The notes under the pieces: model-generated | Database searches by the model: none | The model's input: only the letters and a program-made list of their open reading frames with translations | What the model was told of the DNA's origin: nothing | NCBI GenBank assembly: GCA_949358305.1 | Contig: OX442315.1 | Location: 13,480,427 to 13,544,426 of the forward strand | Direction of reading: 5' to 3' | Source of the DNA: Strigamia acuminata | Lineage: Eukaryota; Arthropoda; Chilopoda; Geophilomorpha; Linotaeniidae | Length of the DNA stretch: 64,000 bases | Position numbers and translations under genes: made by a program | Shown here: piece by piece, positions 34,427-45,518 of the stretch | Layout: every line of letters starts with the position of its first letter | How positions within the stretch are numbered: the stretch's first letter is position 1

Positions 34427-34575
34427 AATTTTTTAATACTTTTGGAAATGAATTGTAGCAATAATTGTTTGAGCCATATTTATTCAGGGTGGGACATTAA
34501 ATATTTATTTAGTGGTAAACTCAGGGATAGTAGGGGTGTAATAGTATATTCCCTAATTATTTCTGACCGTACCAT

Positions 34576-35202
34576 ACACTAAAACTGTTCTCCTCCCCAT
34601 TCGCCACTATGATGATCAGGAGTGCAATGATGGATCTACTACAGCCTCTATGAGTGGGTAAGTATAGCAGAATGGTTATGTTTGACCGGCCCCATCATCC
34701 ATGGGGTTCCCACCCTATGTATGACAGGTCGGTCGCTGTTATAGCGTGTTTTGCGGCACTGCCAACACGTGGGTAGATGGGAGACTCTGACCCTTAGACA
34801 CCGGATCAAAGGCCAACTACCAACAATCTAGAGTCCATGTGTAATTATTACGTGAGTATGCATCCTACACCATGGGAACCAGTCCCCAGTTTACCATGGC
34901 AAAGACCATAACAGTCACAAAAATATTAAGCGCAGTCTTTACTGTGTCACAACTTAGAACTACGTCTGGAAGAATGTGGGCTTTTAGTTGGCACAGAGTA
35001 CGACGCCTCTTGCTGGCTTCAGGACCTTACTTTACACACCTGTCTTGGTTGAGACCCACACTCTTGTCTCTACTCCCCACACCACTCAGCTCCCTCCTTC
35101 CTCGTACTTGGTCATACCACTCCGCAATTAGGGATGACCTTAGGGCCATTAAGCGGTGTGTGGTAGTGATGTTGATCACCCTTGGGTGGTCAAGCGGTCA
35201 CA
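34576..35202. repeat. Rearranged LTR (inverted 5' half plus direct 3' part)
   Basis: About 34583-34919 is the reverse complement of the 5' half of the LTR at 4903-5454, ending at its TGTGACTG terminus. About 34993-35202 is its 3' part in direct orientation, ending CGGTCACA. Roughly 70 bases of filler separate them. A local inversion is the simplest reading. The short ORFs here are not genes. Confidence 0.65.
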
Positions 35203-35804
35203 TTTTTATTCACATGGCATTATAATTTTTAACCATACATTTACCATACATTAGGGGGTTTCATTATATGGATGATTTTACAATTTTGTGATTTTGCATT
35301 AATCACAAAATCATTATTTTTTGATGCCTCCAAAAATGGGATTACATTGAATTAACCCAGTCAATTTTGCAATTGTGTGATCTGGACAATTTTGTGATTT
35401 TAGAGTATTGTCATGTGATATCTGTTCTACCAATCACATTCACATTCACTAAAGTGCAAGAGAGTAAAAACACAAAATCCCAAAATTATCTAAAAGGTAA
35501 TTTTTGCATTTTTGCAATCCTGTGATTTTGAGGCTAGTCAAACTCAAAACAAAATGGAAGCAGCCAAGCTCTATCTAAGGAGCCAACTTGTTTTATCATC
35601 AATAGGCGAAGGCATCCACAATTGTAGTCTATCTAGGAAACCATGAAATGATTCTGATGTACTTGTGAGTATTAATATGCTATTAATTGGACTTTATTAA
35701 AAAAATTTCATTTAATCACATGAATTGGGACTCGTTTTTTGCATCACATTTTTGGAATCGTTGGGTACAACTAAAATGTGCTTCACATTTTCGAATAACC
35801 CAAT

Positions 35805-36874
35805 ATGGCGGACGATATGGCGGACAATGCAGTGGAGCCAACTATTGAAATTGACTTTAGAAAAAAAAGAAAAAAAGCAAGCACAGATCCTGCCTCAAAG
35901 GAGAAAAGGTTGAGAAATGCCAAGAAGTTTTGGACAGCCAGTGAAACAAATAAAATTGCCTGTCATGTGGTAGACAATTATCATCATTTCAAGGTAATCA
36001 CATTAACCTCATTAAACTGTCGTTGTGTGGCTGTGTGGTTGTGTAACAATTAATTTGCTTATGCCATTATTAAATTAATTTTAAATTGTTGACAGGCGGC
36101 TGTAAAAATGGATTTTTTTAAACGATTTTTGGATCAAGAACCGAATGCATTCCCGAACTGTACACCATTACAAATGAAAAACAAATTTGCAACAATGGAG
36201 GATACATACAAAAAAGTGAAGCATTGGCTGGACAGCACAGGAGCCGGTGTTGAACCAGATTCTGAAGAATTTGCATCCCTACATGGTTTTTATTTTTATT
36301 TTGTAGTTTAAAATGTTTATACTAATACATCTTTTTTTTAGCCAAGGTATTAAATAAGTGCCCATGGTATGATATATTTGATGGGGTTATGGGTGAGCGA
36401 CCCAACATTCGCCCACCTTTACTTCTAGACACCCTAGAAATTCCAACACCCACCACATCTGAAACACAAGATGAGGAACAGCCATTTGAAATATTGGATA
36501 TACAGTCTGATGATGAAAGCTTCATCATCACTCCAAATATTAATGATGAAGGCACTCAAAACAGTATGCAAGGAAAGTCAGCTTCAACAAGTTCAACTCT
36601 AACAAAGCTCAAGAAGGGTGAAAAAAAACCAAAACAAAGTGGATGTGAAGATTTATTTGCTTTAGCAATGCGAGACAGGGTGGTTTTAGACCAAAAGAAA
36701 TATGAAGATGCTAAAAGTGTAGAGCTTAAAAAACTCACTTTAGAAGAAAGGAAATTTGAGTATCAGAAAAAAAAGGAAGAAGAAGACCGAATTGCAAGCA
36801 TTAAAATTGAGGAAATGAAAATAGAACAACTTAAATTGCAAATTGAATTGGAAAAATTGAAGCAAGGTCGTTAA
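35805..36874 (+). CDS. Harbinger Myb/SANT-like DNA-binding protein (3 exons)
   Basis: Exons 35805-35993, 36096-36285 and 36342-36874 join in frame (GT-AG) to give about 303 residues. The first two exons hold a Trp-rich Myb/SANT-like domain (FWTASET, then the KMKNKFATM-type helix and KVKHWLDSTG). The last exon has an acidic linker and a long Lys/Glu-rich C-terminal coiled coil ending LEKLKQGR. In active Harbingers, the Myb-like partner binds subterminal DNA and takes the transposase into the nucleus; here this is inferred from the family. Confidence 0.85.
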
Positions 36875-36975
36875 ATGTCTATTCCAATGCAATGTAAAAG
36901 CTTTACAAAATGCAATAAAATTGACATAAAATGAAAATCTAATTATTCTCTTAAATACAAGATATTTTTTAATTT

Positions 36976-38407
36976 TTACATTACAATGCCATACATTTGC
37001 CATAACAATTCCATTACTCTGGGACGAATAACTGTCATAATGTTGTTATCATCTTCCACGTGATTTGCATCATTATTTGTGTAATCAGCTGTCTCATCCA
37101 CATCCTCGTACTCCCAGTTGTCATTAATTTCAGTTAAAATATTATGAAGGACGCAGCAAGCTGTGATCCATTTTACAATCAATTTGTGCCCTCTGTGTTT
37201 GTCCATTGCAATGCGTAGGCCATGCCAACTTTGAAACCTACCTGATTGAAAGATGTTTTAAGTTTTTTAAAGTAATCTATTTTTGTAAACCTTACTTTTC
37301 AACATTCCATTCACATGTTCAACAACAACACGGTGTTCAGATATTTTTGCATTGAGTAATTTCTGTTTTTCATTTAGTATTCCAACATGTCTGAATCCAG
37401 TTAGTATTGGAAAGCAATTGGGATAACCTGTGTCTCCTAATATGTATTGCCCAGGTGAAAAATATAACTGTCAAAAATATATATGTTCAATTTTTATAGG
37501 CAATAGTGAATATATTTATATAAACCTGTGGTTGTTTGGATAGCAACGAATGTTTGAAAACTGTTGCATCATGGACGCTGGCTGGAAATCCTGTGATGAC
37601 ATGGCGAATCACCTTGTTATAATCAACTGTCAGTTGCACCTGCATAGCGTATTTCTTTTTTCTAGAAAAATATGCTACTGGGTCAGCATCTTCTCTGGGT
37701 TTTGTGTACATAACAGCATCAGTCCCATCCACAAATGCAATGCATCCAGGGAACCCACACATTTCCATTTTATTACTAATCGTTTCACGCTCCTGTTGGG
37801 ATGGCCATTTGATTTTTAGAGGTAGCATGGAATAAAACACATGGATTACTCTATTAGTGTAGTTAACTACACTTCCTTCAGAAATGCCAAACTTTGTTGC
37901 AATGTTGGCGTTAGATGCACCATTGCCTGAATGGCCAAATCTGTACAGGGCAACTGCTAATTGGAGTCCAACAGGTACGGATGGACGACCTTTATTTTCT
38001 AATGGTCGATTTAATGATGGATGGTCTATTCAAAATAAATTCAAAGTGAATAAATAAATAAATAAATAAATAAATTCAAATAAATGAGTTAAATTATACT
38101 CAAAATACTACTTAATGTAATTACCTTCAATTAAATTTAATACATATTGGAATGAATCCCAGCCCATTCGCATTTGAATCCGGAATCTTCTTTCATCTGT
38201 CTTGTTCAAAAAATTCATGACCCACTCCCTAGATTTCATGACTGGTAAACGTATAATTGAGTATCGACAAGTATTAAATAATCGTTTAAAAATAAAATAC
38301 TCCTCTATTTGATCAAAAAGGTCAGTTTCATCATCAAACAGCATGCAAAACATAGTCAACAAATCAAATTTTCGAAAAAAAATCTGTCTTCTATTTACTT
38401 TTGGCAT
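36976..38407 (-). CDS. Harbinger DDE transposase (4 exons)
   Basis: Exons 38125-38407, 37526-38025, 37296-37467 and 36976-37241 give 1221 nt (406 residues) with matching phases. Exon 2 carries a helix-turn-helix-like segment and the first catalytic Asp in FVDGTDAVM. Exon 3 carries GDTGYP (second Asp) and VVVEHVNGMLK (Glu), the DDE_4 pattern of PIF/Harbinger nucleases. The length is usual for the family. It converges on the Myb-like gene, with about 100 bases between stops. ATG 38407 is preferred over an upstream GTG. Confidence 0.9.
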
Positions 38408-39529
38408 TGTCACAAATAAATGCAGAGCTCACAGTTCCTGAAACCAAGATATAGATACAGAAAACAGTATTTAATAAACTCACACTACACAACCTCACTA
38501 CAGCAACAACTCTAACCTTGAGAGATTCTCCAGGAAAAAGTGGCACCAGCTGGTGCCAAAAAAGTCAAACAAAATAATAGTGTCACTAAATGCTGCAAAA
38601 TACCTACAAGCATTGTGTTTATTTCATGGCTATTCAGTAAAGAGGAAGTCATATGACTATTTACATGATTGCAATATCATGTGATCATTTTTGACATCAC
38701 AAGACTTGCTTGATTTTGTGATTGTGTTTTTTTTTTCTTTTGTGTTTTTGCAATTATGCACATCATTGGTGAAATTGATATCATGTGACAAATCCAAAAT
38801 TGCAAAATTGCTAAAATTGCAAAATTGCAAAATCACCTTAATTAATGAAACCCCCTATTGTAACTTCCTTTTTGTGGCCAATGCCAACAAGGAGTCGTTT
38901 CTGGTTGCCTTGGATTTTGCTATATGTGTATAACCCATCAAGAGCCACAGGACCATGATATGCATAGTAGATAGCCGGTCCATCAGGGATATTTTCCCAT
39001 CCTGTCAATTCATGACCTAAAGAGAACTCATGAAATTAGCTCATAATCACAAACTTAGACAAATCCATTTTCAAATACCATGCCATATCGTGCTAATAAT
39101 GTTGTAATATTTGATGACAATATCCATTTCTTCAGTGCCAACCTTGATGTAACCCTTGTTGAATTTCATTTTTATGTCATAAATATATAAAAGAATGGTT
39201 GGAACGTAATACAAAATGAAGAATAAAATTATTCCCAACAGGTATATCTGGAAAATTTATAATTCATTAAATGGAGATAAAAATTCTAAATTCTAAATCT
39301 GAAATTGTAATCTTCTTCGCGGCTCGTATTCGAGTGCGAATTTTAATTGCGGAAATACGGTATATTAAACGAATATACTTACAATTTGAAAAAATAAAAT
39401 AAAAAATAAAATTGCTGTCCATTTATAGATTGTATAAGCAAATGATGAGCTCAATGAAGTCCACATTGTGTTATCAATATCCCATGAGAAGAAATCGACA
39501 TTTTCAAACGATGTATTAGTTGTCATCAT

Positions 39530-40077
39530 TATCTGTTTGCAAAATAATTCAAAATAAATACGATTTGGGAATTATGTTGGTTTGTGTGATTTTAGTTTGA
39601 ACTAAATGGGATAATAATAGATGAGTAACTTCTTTACATATGTTTATCTATCACGTGTTGCAAGATAAATCAGACAACTTTGCTACAATGTTAATACAAT
39701 GAATTTTAAATACAATTCCAGGAATATCAGATTATAAAACGTACAGGTTTTTTGCGTGCTTTATGTGAGATGTATAATCTGGAAGAATTTTAAATACAAT
39801 TCCAGCAATACCAGATTATAAAACATACAGGTGTTTTGAGTGCTTTGTGTGAGGTGTATGATCTGGAAGTAAAATGATTTACATTCAAGATGTATTCCTT
39901 TTCAATTTACCACGAGGAAAGTCACTAAAGAAACGAAAAACACTGCTTATTTAGTTATTACAATTTACTTTATGTAGGCTCACCACAAACTAAATAAATT
40001 TCTGAAATATTATTCCTCAAATTATAGCTAGACAGACGGGATTATGCAAATTGAATGGCCAAACAGCAACAATGTTT
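39530..40077. other. 5' flank of copy D; no coding gene
   Basis: This is nearly the same as the 5' flank of copy E (51521-51985). It has an extra tandem copy of a roughly 105-bp segment around 39720-39870. A block at 39638-39690 (minus) ending at a GTAAAG donor may be the 5' UTR exon. Confidence 0.5.
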
Positions 40078-40410
40078 TAAGTTTAAAACATTGTTGCTGT
40101 TTGTTATTAAAACATTGTTGCTGTTTGTTATTAAAACATTGTTGCTGTTTGTTATTAAAACATTGTTGCTGTTTGTTATTAAAACATTGTTGCTGTTTGT
40201 TGTTAAAACATTGTTGCTGTTTGTTATTAAAACATTGTTGCTGTTTGTTATTAAAACATTGTTGCTGTTTGTTATTAAAACATTGTTGCTGTTTGTTATT
40301 AAAACATTGTTGCTGTTTGTTATTAAAACATTGTTGCTGTTTGTTATTAAAACATTGTTGCTGTTTGTTTTTAAAACATTGTTGCTGTTTGTTATTAAAA
40401 CATTGTGTGT
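40078..40410. repeat. 24-bp minisatellite, about 13 copies
   Basis: The unit AAAACATTGTTGCTGTTTGTTATT repeats head to tail. At the left edge an inverted unit (40066-40081) meets the first direct unit to form a palindrome. Copy E has only one unit, inverted, near 51968. Because 24 is a multiple of 3, the array is open in several frames and gives spurious Cys/Leu/Lys-rich ORFs. Confidence 0.95.
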
Positions 40411-40540
40411 CTATTGAATAATGGAAAACTATAGCACAAGTTTTGGTCTGAAGCCCTCATGACATTTAATTATCTCAGAAACAGGGTCATTAAGAATAAG
40501 ACAAACAAAACGCCCTTGGAGCTTCTATACAGAAGGAAAC

Positions 40541-40778
40541 TGTTGAATTATATAACTTGCACTGTATGTTTACTTTGCCTTTACCACCCACTGATAGGGT
40601 ATTGAGTGACTACACTCCTGTGTGTTAATCACCCACATCTGTTTTCCCCCTCTATGTCATGAAATAAAGTTCTCCCCTTTAGTCGGTCTCTCACCAACAT
40701 CCAAGCACACTAGTCTTGTATCTGTTGCTCTGCTTACATCCACGTCTACACAACCATAGATGTCTTGAAATAACAACA
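40541..40778 (+). repeat. 5' LTR of the copia element
   Basis: TGTTGAATTA...AATAACAACA, with an AATAAA at about 40664. Identical to the 3' LTR as far as compared. Confidence 0.95.
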
Positions 40779-40796
40779 GGTTATGGGCCCAGCACG
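40779..40796 (+). promoter_or_regulatory. Primer-binding site of the copia element
   Basis: GGTTATGGGCCCAGCACG follows the LTR directly. Many animal copia elements have this sequence, which matches an internal part of initiator tRNA-Met rather than its 3' end. Confidence 0.75.
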
Positions 40797-40886
40797 CTTC
40801 CACTGCGCACAGTAAGAAAATCTCAACAGATTCAACAAAATCGTATTTTGAATCACGCCACACAAACGAACACTAAAAAATTCATC

Positions 40887-43800
40887 ATGGCTGATTCATA
40901 CAAAATCGAAAAGTTAAATAATGAGAACTACAGTACCTGGAAAATGCTGATTGAGGCAGTGTGCATCACAAATGACACTTGGGACCACGTAACGGGAAAA
41001 ATCGCTCGCCCAGAGGCCATAGAGGGGGACCCAGCAAACGCAAAAGAGGTTAAAGCTTGGGACACCGCCAACGCCAAGGCTAAGAGCCACCTCCTGTTAT
41101 CCCTATCAACTAGCCAAGTGAAACATTTGAGAGGACTCACCACCGCGTTTGAGATGTGGAGCAAGCTGAAGGAAATCCACGAAACTCAAGGTGACTCACA
41201 AATCATTACATTAATTACCGGCATGATGACAAAGAGGCTCAGAGCTGATGATGATGATCTTGATAAGCATATGGACTTTTTCTCTGATGCAATCCGCGTC
41301 TTTGATGAGTGTGAAACAAAACTGACGACAGAAAAAATTGCCATTGTTGCACTCCTGCAAAGTTTGCCAGATAGCTACACGCCGATAAGAAACACCATCC
41401 GTACGTTGACAACAATGCCATCGATGGATGATGTGAAAAAGCGTTTGAGAGAAGACCATCGAGGACGAGAAGTGACCAAAAATGAAGAAGGCAGTGCTGC
41501 ATTATTTGTGAGAACCAAAAACAAAAATTCAAGTGCAAACTCAAAATTCAAAAATGAGGGTAAAAGCCATAAACCAAAGGGGGGTGCAGACGGACCCAAA
41601 CGCAACTTGAAAACATGTGATCACTGTGGCCGCCCGGGGCACCTAATTGCAGACTGTTATTTTAGAAAGAAACTGGAAGAGAAGAAATGTGAGAAGGTGA
41701 CTCATGTGTCAACTGCTTTTGAAGCTTTTACGACCTGCTCCCAGATGAGTGATGGGCCCACTGACTGGATCCTAGACAGTGGCGCCACATCACATGTGTG
41801 TGCAAACAAACACATGTTTGACACATTAGATGAAAAGCGCCATGAAAAATTAAAAATGGCGAACTCAAACACCTCGAATATCGACGGGATTGGGACAATA
41901 AAATTTGAACGAGAAGATGGAGTGACAACAATTTTAAACCAAACACTTCACGTACCAGACTTGAGATCCAACCTGATGTCCGTAGGAAAAATCACCGACC
42001 AGGGGTACAGCGTTATTTTTCGAAAGGAAGCTGCAAACATCATCAACCCAAAGGGTGAAATTGTGGCAACTGCAAATCGGTCAAAAAATCTCTATTTTGT
42101 GAAAACATTGAAAACAAACGAGAATGCAATCCTGATTAATGAGAAAAAATCAAACCTGACCAAATGGCACGAGCGATTCGGACACTTGAATGAACATGAC
42201 CTCAAGAAGCTGGCAAAAAACAATCTCGTACATGGATTGCAGTTAAACCTGGCTGAAAAACTGCAAACATGTGAAACGTGCATCAAGGGGAAGCATACCC
42301 AAACCCCTTTTCCGCAAGTCAGTGAAACTAAAAGCTCAAAATTACTTGAGCTAATCCACTCAGACGTCTGCGGACCAATGACGAATATTTCACGCGGAGG
42401 CGCCCGTTATCTCGTCACGTTTACCGACGACATGTCACGTTGGACCGACGTATTTTTTCTGAAACACAAATCCGAAGTTTTGGACGCTTTCAAAAAATTC
42501 AAAATGGCCGCCGAAACTCAAACCGGAGAGAAAATTAAGATTTTTCGCAGCGACAACGGGACCGAGTACTGCAACAAGAAGTTCGACCTGTATCTTGAAG
42601 AAAATGGGATAAAACGGAACCTAACAGTACCGCACACGCCACAACAAAATGGCGCGTCTGAACGAAAAAACCGCACCCTGGTGGAAATGGCGCGCTGCAA
42701 CTTGATAGCTGCAAACATGCCAATATCATTTTGGGCGGAAGCTGTCAATGCTGCCAACTATGTCCGAAATCGGTGCCCCACACGAAGATTGGAGGGAATG
42801 ACACCGTGCGAGGCATGGACCAAGCGGAAACCAAATGTCAGCCACTTCCGACAATTTGGAATTAAAGCTTTTGCACTCCAAAAGGATGGGAAAAATGGGA
42901 AATTTGAATCAAAATCAAATGAATGCACCTTCGTGGGATACTGCGATGAGTCAAAAGCCTTTCGACTTTGGAACCCTGCCATAAACAAAATCATAAAGAG
43001 TCGCGACGTGCGATTCATCGAGGAAACCGAATTTGAAAAAACACTCGAAAATCCAGCAAAAATCCCCGAGACGTACGAATTTACGCCACCAGAATCGAGT
43101 CCAAACTCAGAAGTATCCGATTTGGACTCAGGGGGCGAGGAAAACGAGGCGATAAATTCTGATGATGAAACCGGAACTCAACAGATGGCTCAAAATACAA
43201 AAAGAGGACGAGGGAGACCGAGTTTTCAACGAACCGGAAGAAAGGGACGACCAAGGAAAATCTACACAACTGTTCCAACAACAGAAGAAACCTTGGAAAA
43301 TGTTCCTGAACTCCCTGAAACTGTAAACATGGCCACTTTTGAAGATCCGATAACCGCCAGAGAAGCGCTACAAGGTTCGGAAGGAGACGAATGGAAAAGT
43401 GCATTACAAAGCGAATATAATGCACTCGTCAAAAACAAAACTTGGAAAATCGTTGATCGACCCAAAAATCAAAAACTAATAGGAAGTCGTTGGATTTTAA
43501 AAACAAAACTGCGAGCGGATGGATCAATTGAAAAAAGGAAAGCCCGACTCGTCGCTAAAGGTTTTACACAACGATACGGCATCGATTACCAAGAGACTTT
43601 CGCACCTGTTGCACGAGCCAGCTCAATTCGCCTTATTGCAGCCTTGGCTGCGAAACACGACCTCACCATCCACCAAATGGACGTCGTCACAGCATATCTA
43701 AATGGCGAATTAGAAGAAAAGATATTCATGGAAAAACCCGAGATGTTCGACGAGCTATTGGACATTGGCGAAAACAAAGTCCTACTACTGAAAAAATCGA

Positions 43801-44915
43801 TTTACAGCCTAAAACAATCCGGAAGACAGTGGTACCGGAAATTGGACGAAAAATTGCGTAAATTTGGACTAAAACCACTGGAAAATGAACCATGCGTGTA
43901 TTTCCTAAAAAATGAAAAGGAAATCATAATAATCGGTGTTTACGTCGATGACCTAATAATAGCCACCAGCAACTCGAAATCCATGGAAAAAATCAAGAAA
44001 AGCCTGATGAATGAATTTGAAATGAAGGACCTAGGACCAATCAGCTACTGCCTCGGAGTCGAATTTAAACAAAACATCAAAAAGGGAACCGTCACCATGT
44101 GTCAACACAAATACACAGAGGACGTCCTGAAACGTTTTGAGATGGAGAGGTGCAACAGAATTGCAACGCCACTCGACGCGAACAGCAAGCTGGAAAGGCC
44201 CAAAACTGTCATGGCCGACCGCAGACCAGAGATCACCAACTTCCCGTATCAAAGCCTGATTGGATCGTTGATGTATTTATCCGTGTTTACGCGACCCGAC
44301 ATCTCATACTCAGTGAGCGCATTGAGTCAATTTAATACCGACTTTGATGAAAGCCATATAAAGGCAGGAAAACGCGTGTTACAATACCTGCAAGGCACCA
44401 AAAATTTGGGGCTAAAATTCACGAGGTCAAAGGACGAGTTAACCGGTTACGCGGATGCAGATTGGGCAGGCGATGCCAACGACCGCCATTCGCACACCGG
44501 ATTCGTTTTCACGCTGTCAAATGCCGCCATTTGCTGGGAAGCTCGAAAACAGAGAACTGTTGCCCTCTCCAGCACAGAAGCGGAATACATGGCACTGTCT
44601 GATTGCTCTCGAGAAGCTGTCTACCTCGGAAATGTGCTGCATGAACTTGGATTCATCGGAGACGAACCCATCGTAATTTTCAACGACAATCAAAGCGCCG
44701 GAAAACTAGTCGAAAACCCTGTTTTCCATTCACGCACCAAGCACATAGATGTGCGATATCACTACGTCCGAGAGGCGAACGAAAATGGGTTAATCGACGT
44801 CAAGCACATGCAGACAGACGAAATGATCGCCGACGTGCTAACCAAAGGACTGTTCAAGCCGAAGCATACCGGATTTGTTCGAGCCCTTGGATTGGAAAAC
44901 ATTAGTACTGAATGA
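40887..44915 (+). CDS. Copia Gag-Pol polyprotein (1342 residues)
   Basis: The frame is open from 40716, inside the LTR, but the ATG at 40887 is the natural start because it lies after the primer site. In order it has a UBN2/DUF4219-like Gag, a CCHC knuckle (CDHCGRPGHLIADC, near residue 244), protease DSGATSH near 297, and a GAG-pre-integrase HHCC region (WHERFGHL; CETCIKGK). Integrase follows with HSDVCGPM near 491 and SDNGTEY near 555, then RT with the WKIVD...FAPVARASS block and YVDD near 1019, and RNase H (YADADWAG; STEAEYMA). Domain order protease-integrase-RT is diagnostic of copia. No stop or frameshift is seen. Confidence 0.96.
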   Translation: MADSYKIEKLNNENYSTWKMLIEAVCITNDTWDHVTGKIARPEAIEGDPANAKEVKAWDTANAKAKSHLLLSLSTSQVKHLRGLTTAFEMWSKLKEIHETQGDSQIITLITGMMTKRLRADDDDLDKHMDFFSDAIRVFDECETKLTTEKIAIVALLQSLPDSYTPIRNTIRTLTTMPSMDDVKKRLREDHRGREVTKNEEGSAALFVRTKNKNSSANSKFKNEGKSHKPKGGADGPKRNLKTCDHCGRPGHLIADCYFRKKLEEKKCEKVTHVSTAFEAFTTCSQMSDGPTDWILDSGATSHVCANKHMFDTLDEKRHEKLKMANSNTSNIDGIGTIKFEREDGVTTILNQTLHVPDLRSNLMSVGKITDQGYSVIFRKEAANIINPKGEIVATANRSKNLYFVKTLKTNENAILINEKKSNLTKWHERFGHLNEHDLKKLAKNNLVHGLQLNLAEKLQTCETCIKGKHTQTPFPQVSETKSSKLLELIHSDVCGPMTNISRGGARYLVTFTDDMSRWTDVFFLKHKSEVLDAFKKFKMAAETQTGEKIKIFRSDNGTEYCNKKFDLYLEENGIKRNLTVPHTPQQNGASERKNRTLVEMARCNLIAANMPISFWAEAVNAANYVRNRCPTRRLEGMTPCEAWTKRKPNVSHFRQFGIKAFALQKDGKNGKFESKSNECTFVGYCDESKAFRLWNPAINKIIKSRDVRFIEETEFEKTLENPAKIPETYEFTPPESSPNSEVSDLDSGGEENEAINSDDETGTQQMAQNTKRGRGRPSFQRTGRKGRPRKIYTTVPTTEETLENVPELPETVNMATFEDPITAREALQGSEGDEWKSALQSEYNALVKNKTWKIVDRPKNQKLIGSRWILKTKLRADGSIEKRKARLVAKGFTQRYGIDYQETFAPVARASSIRLIAALAAKHDLTIHQMDVVTAYLNGELEEKIFMEKPEMFDELLDIGENKVLLLKKSIYSLKQSGRQWYRKLDEKLRKFGLKPLENEPCVYFLKNEKEIIIIGVYVDDLIIATSNSKSMEKIKKSLMNEFEMKDLGPISYCLGVEFKQNIKKGTVTMCQHKYTEDVLKRFEMERCNRIATPLDANSKLERPKTVMADRRPEITNFPYQSLIGSLMYLSVFTRPDISYSVSALSQFNTDFDESHIKAGKRVLQYLQGTKNLGLKFTRSKDELTGYADADWAGDANDRHSHTGFVFTLSNAAICWEARKQRTVALSSTEAEYMALSDCSREAVYLGNVLHELGFIGDEPIVIFNDNQSAGKLVENPVFHSRTKHIDVRYHYVREANENGLIDVKHMQTDEMIADVLTKGLFKPKHTGFVRALGLENISTE

Positions 44916-44960
44916 AATAACAATTGTTTTATTCTGTTTGTGTTTACCCCTATCACTGTT

Positions 44961-44970
44961 TGAGGGGGTG
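44961..44970 (+). promoter_or_regulatory. Polypurine tract of the copia element
   Basis: TGAGGGGGTG lies directly before the 3' LTR. Confidence 0.75.
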
Positions 44971-45208
44971 TGTTGAATTATATAACTTGCACTGTATGTT
45001 TACTTTGCCTTTACCACCCACTGATAGGGTATTGAGTGACTACACTCCTGTGTGTTAATCACCCACATCTGTTTTCCCCCTCTATGTCATGAAATAAAGT
45101 TCTCCCCTTTAGTCGGTCTCTCACCAACATCCAAGCACACTAGTCTTGTATCTGTTGCTCTGCTTACATCCACGTCTACACAACCATAGATGTCTTGAAA
45201 TAACAACA
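44971..45208 (+). repeat. 3' LTR of the copia element
   Basis: Same 238 bases as the 5' LTR, followed by the GAAAC duplication. Confidence 0.95.
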
Positions 45209-45518
45209 GAAACCAGCAATGGTTCATTTTCGAAAGTTTGGTTTATTGTATTATGTACAGAACCCAGTCCATGGCAAATTTAGATAACAGGTCACATCGG
45301 GGTATCATGCTAGGCTACCCCACTAGCATACGTAGTTACCGCATATGGGTTCCGGATTTATCGAAAGTAGGCCAGTCTAATTCGTCTAAAGGGATGGAAC
45401 GTGAGCTGGGCCCTGATTGTTTCATTATGCCAGATAATCCCATGCCAACGGCCGAGGACACGATATGTTCACCAAAGCAGACCGTCAAGGTCAATCCTGG
45501 ATCTTTGCCAGCACCGGT

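Larger units (their letters stand above)
35253..38856. mobile_element. PIF/Harbinger transposon inside exon 3 of copy D
   Basis: The 3604-bp element has 14-bp perfect TIRs (AGGGGGTTTCATTA) and subterminal repeats of a TTTTGCAATTTTG type. ATT is duplicated at 35250-35252 and 38857-38859; the uninterrupted site is seen in copy A at about 5494-5502. It carries two convergent genes, a Myb/SANT-like protein and a DDE transposase, both open after splicing. It appears complete and possibly competent. Confidence 0.93.
18026..39529 (-). pseudogene. TMEM68-like copy D, split by insertions
   Basis: Exons 1-2 are at 39383-39529 and 39079-39247. Exon 3 is cut in two (38857-39016 and 35245-35252) by a Harbinger transposon. 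Exons 4-8 are at 19057-19256, 18746-18809, 18444-18516, 18199-18262 and 18026-18139. Removing the transposon and one copy of its ATT duplication gives the normal 165-nt exon length, and all other exons are open. Intron 3 also holds a 12.3 kb LTR element, a solo LTR, a rearranged LTR and a 1.4 kb repeat. As it stands the gene cannot make a normal product unless the exon insertion is spliced out. It is very close to copy E in the 5' exons, so inactivation is probably recent. Confidence 0.85.
40541..45208 (+). mobile_element. Intact Ty1/copia retrotransposon
   Basis: Two 238-bp LTRs (40541-40778 and 44971-45208) look identical. GAAAC is duplicated at 40536-40540 and 45209-45213. A single gag-pol ORF lies between a primer site and a polypurine tract. 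It is inserted in the integrase region of an older copia remnant. Confidence 0.96.

Noticed and set aside
40044-40421. Long Cys/Leu/Lys-repeat ORFs in two frames
   Set aside because: They are translations of a 24-bp tandem repeat; any frame without a stop in the unit stays open.
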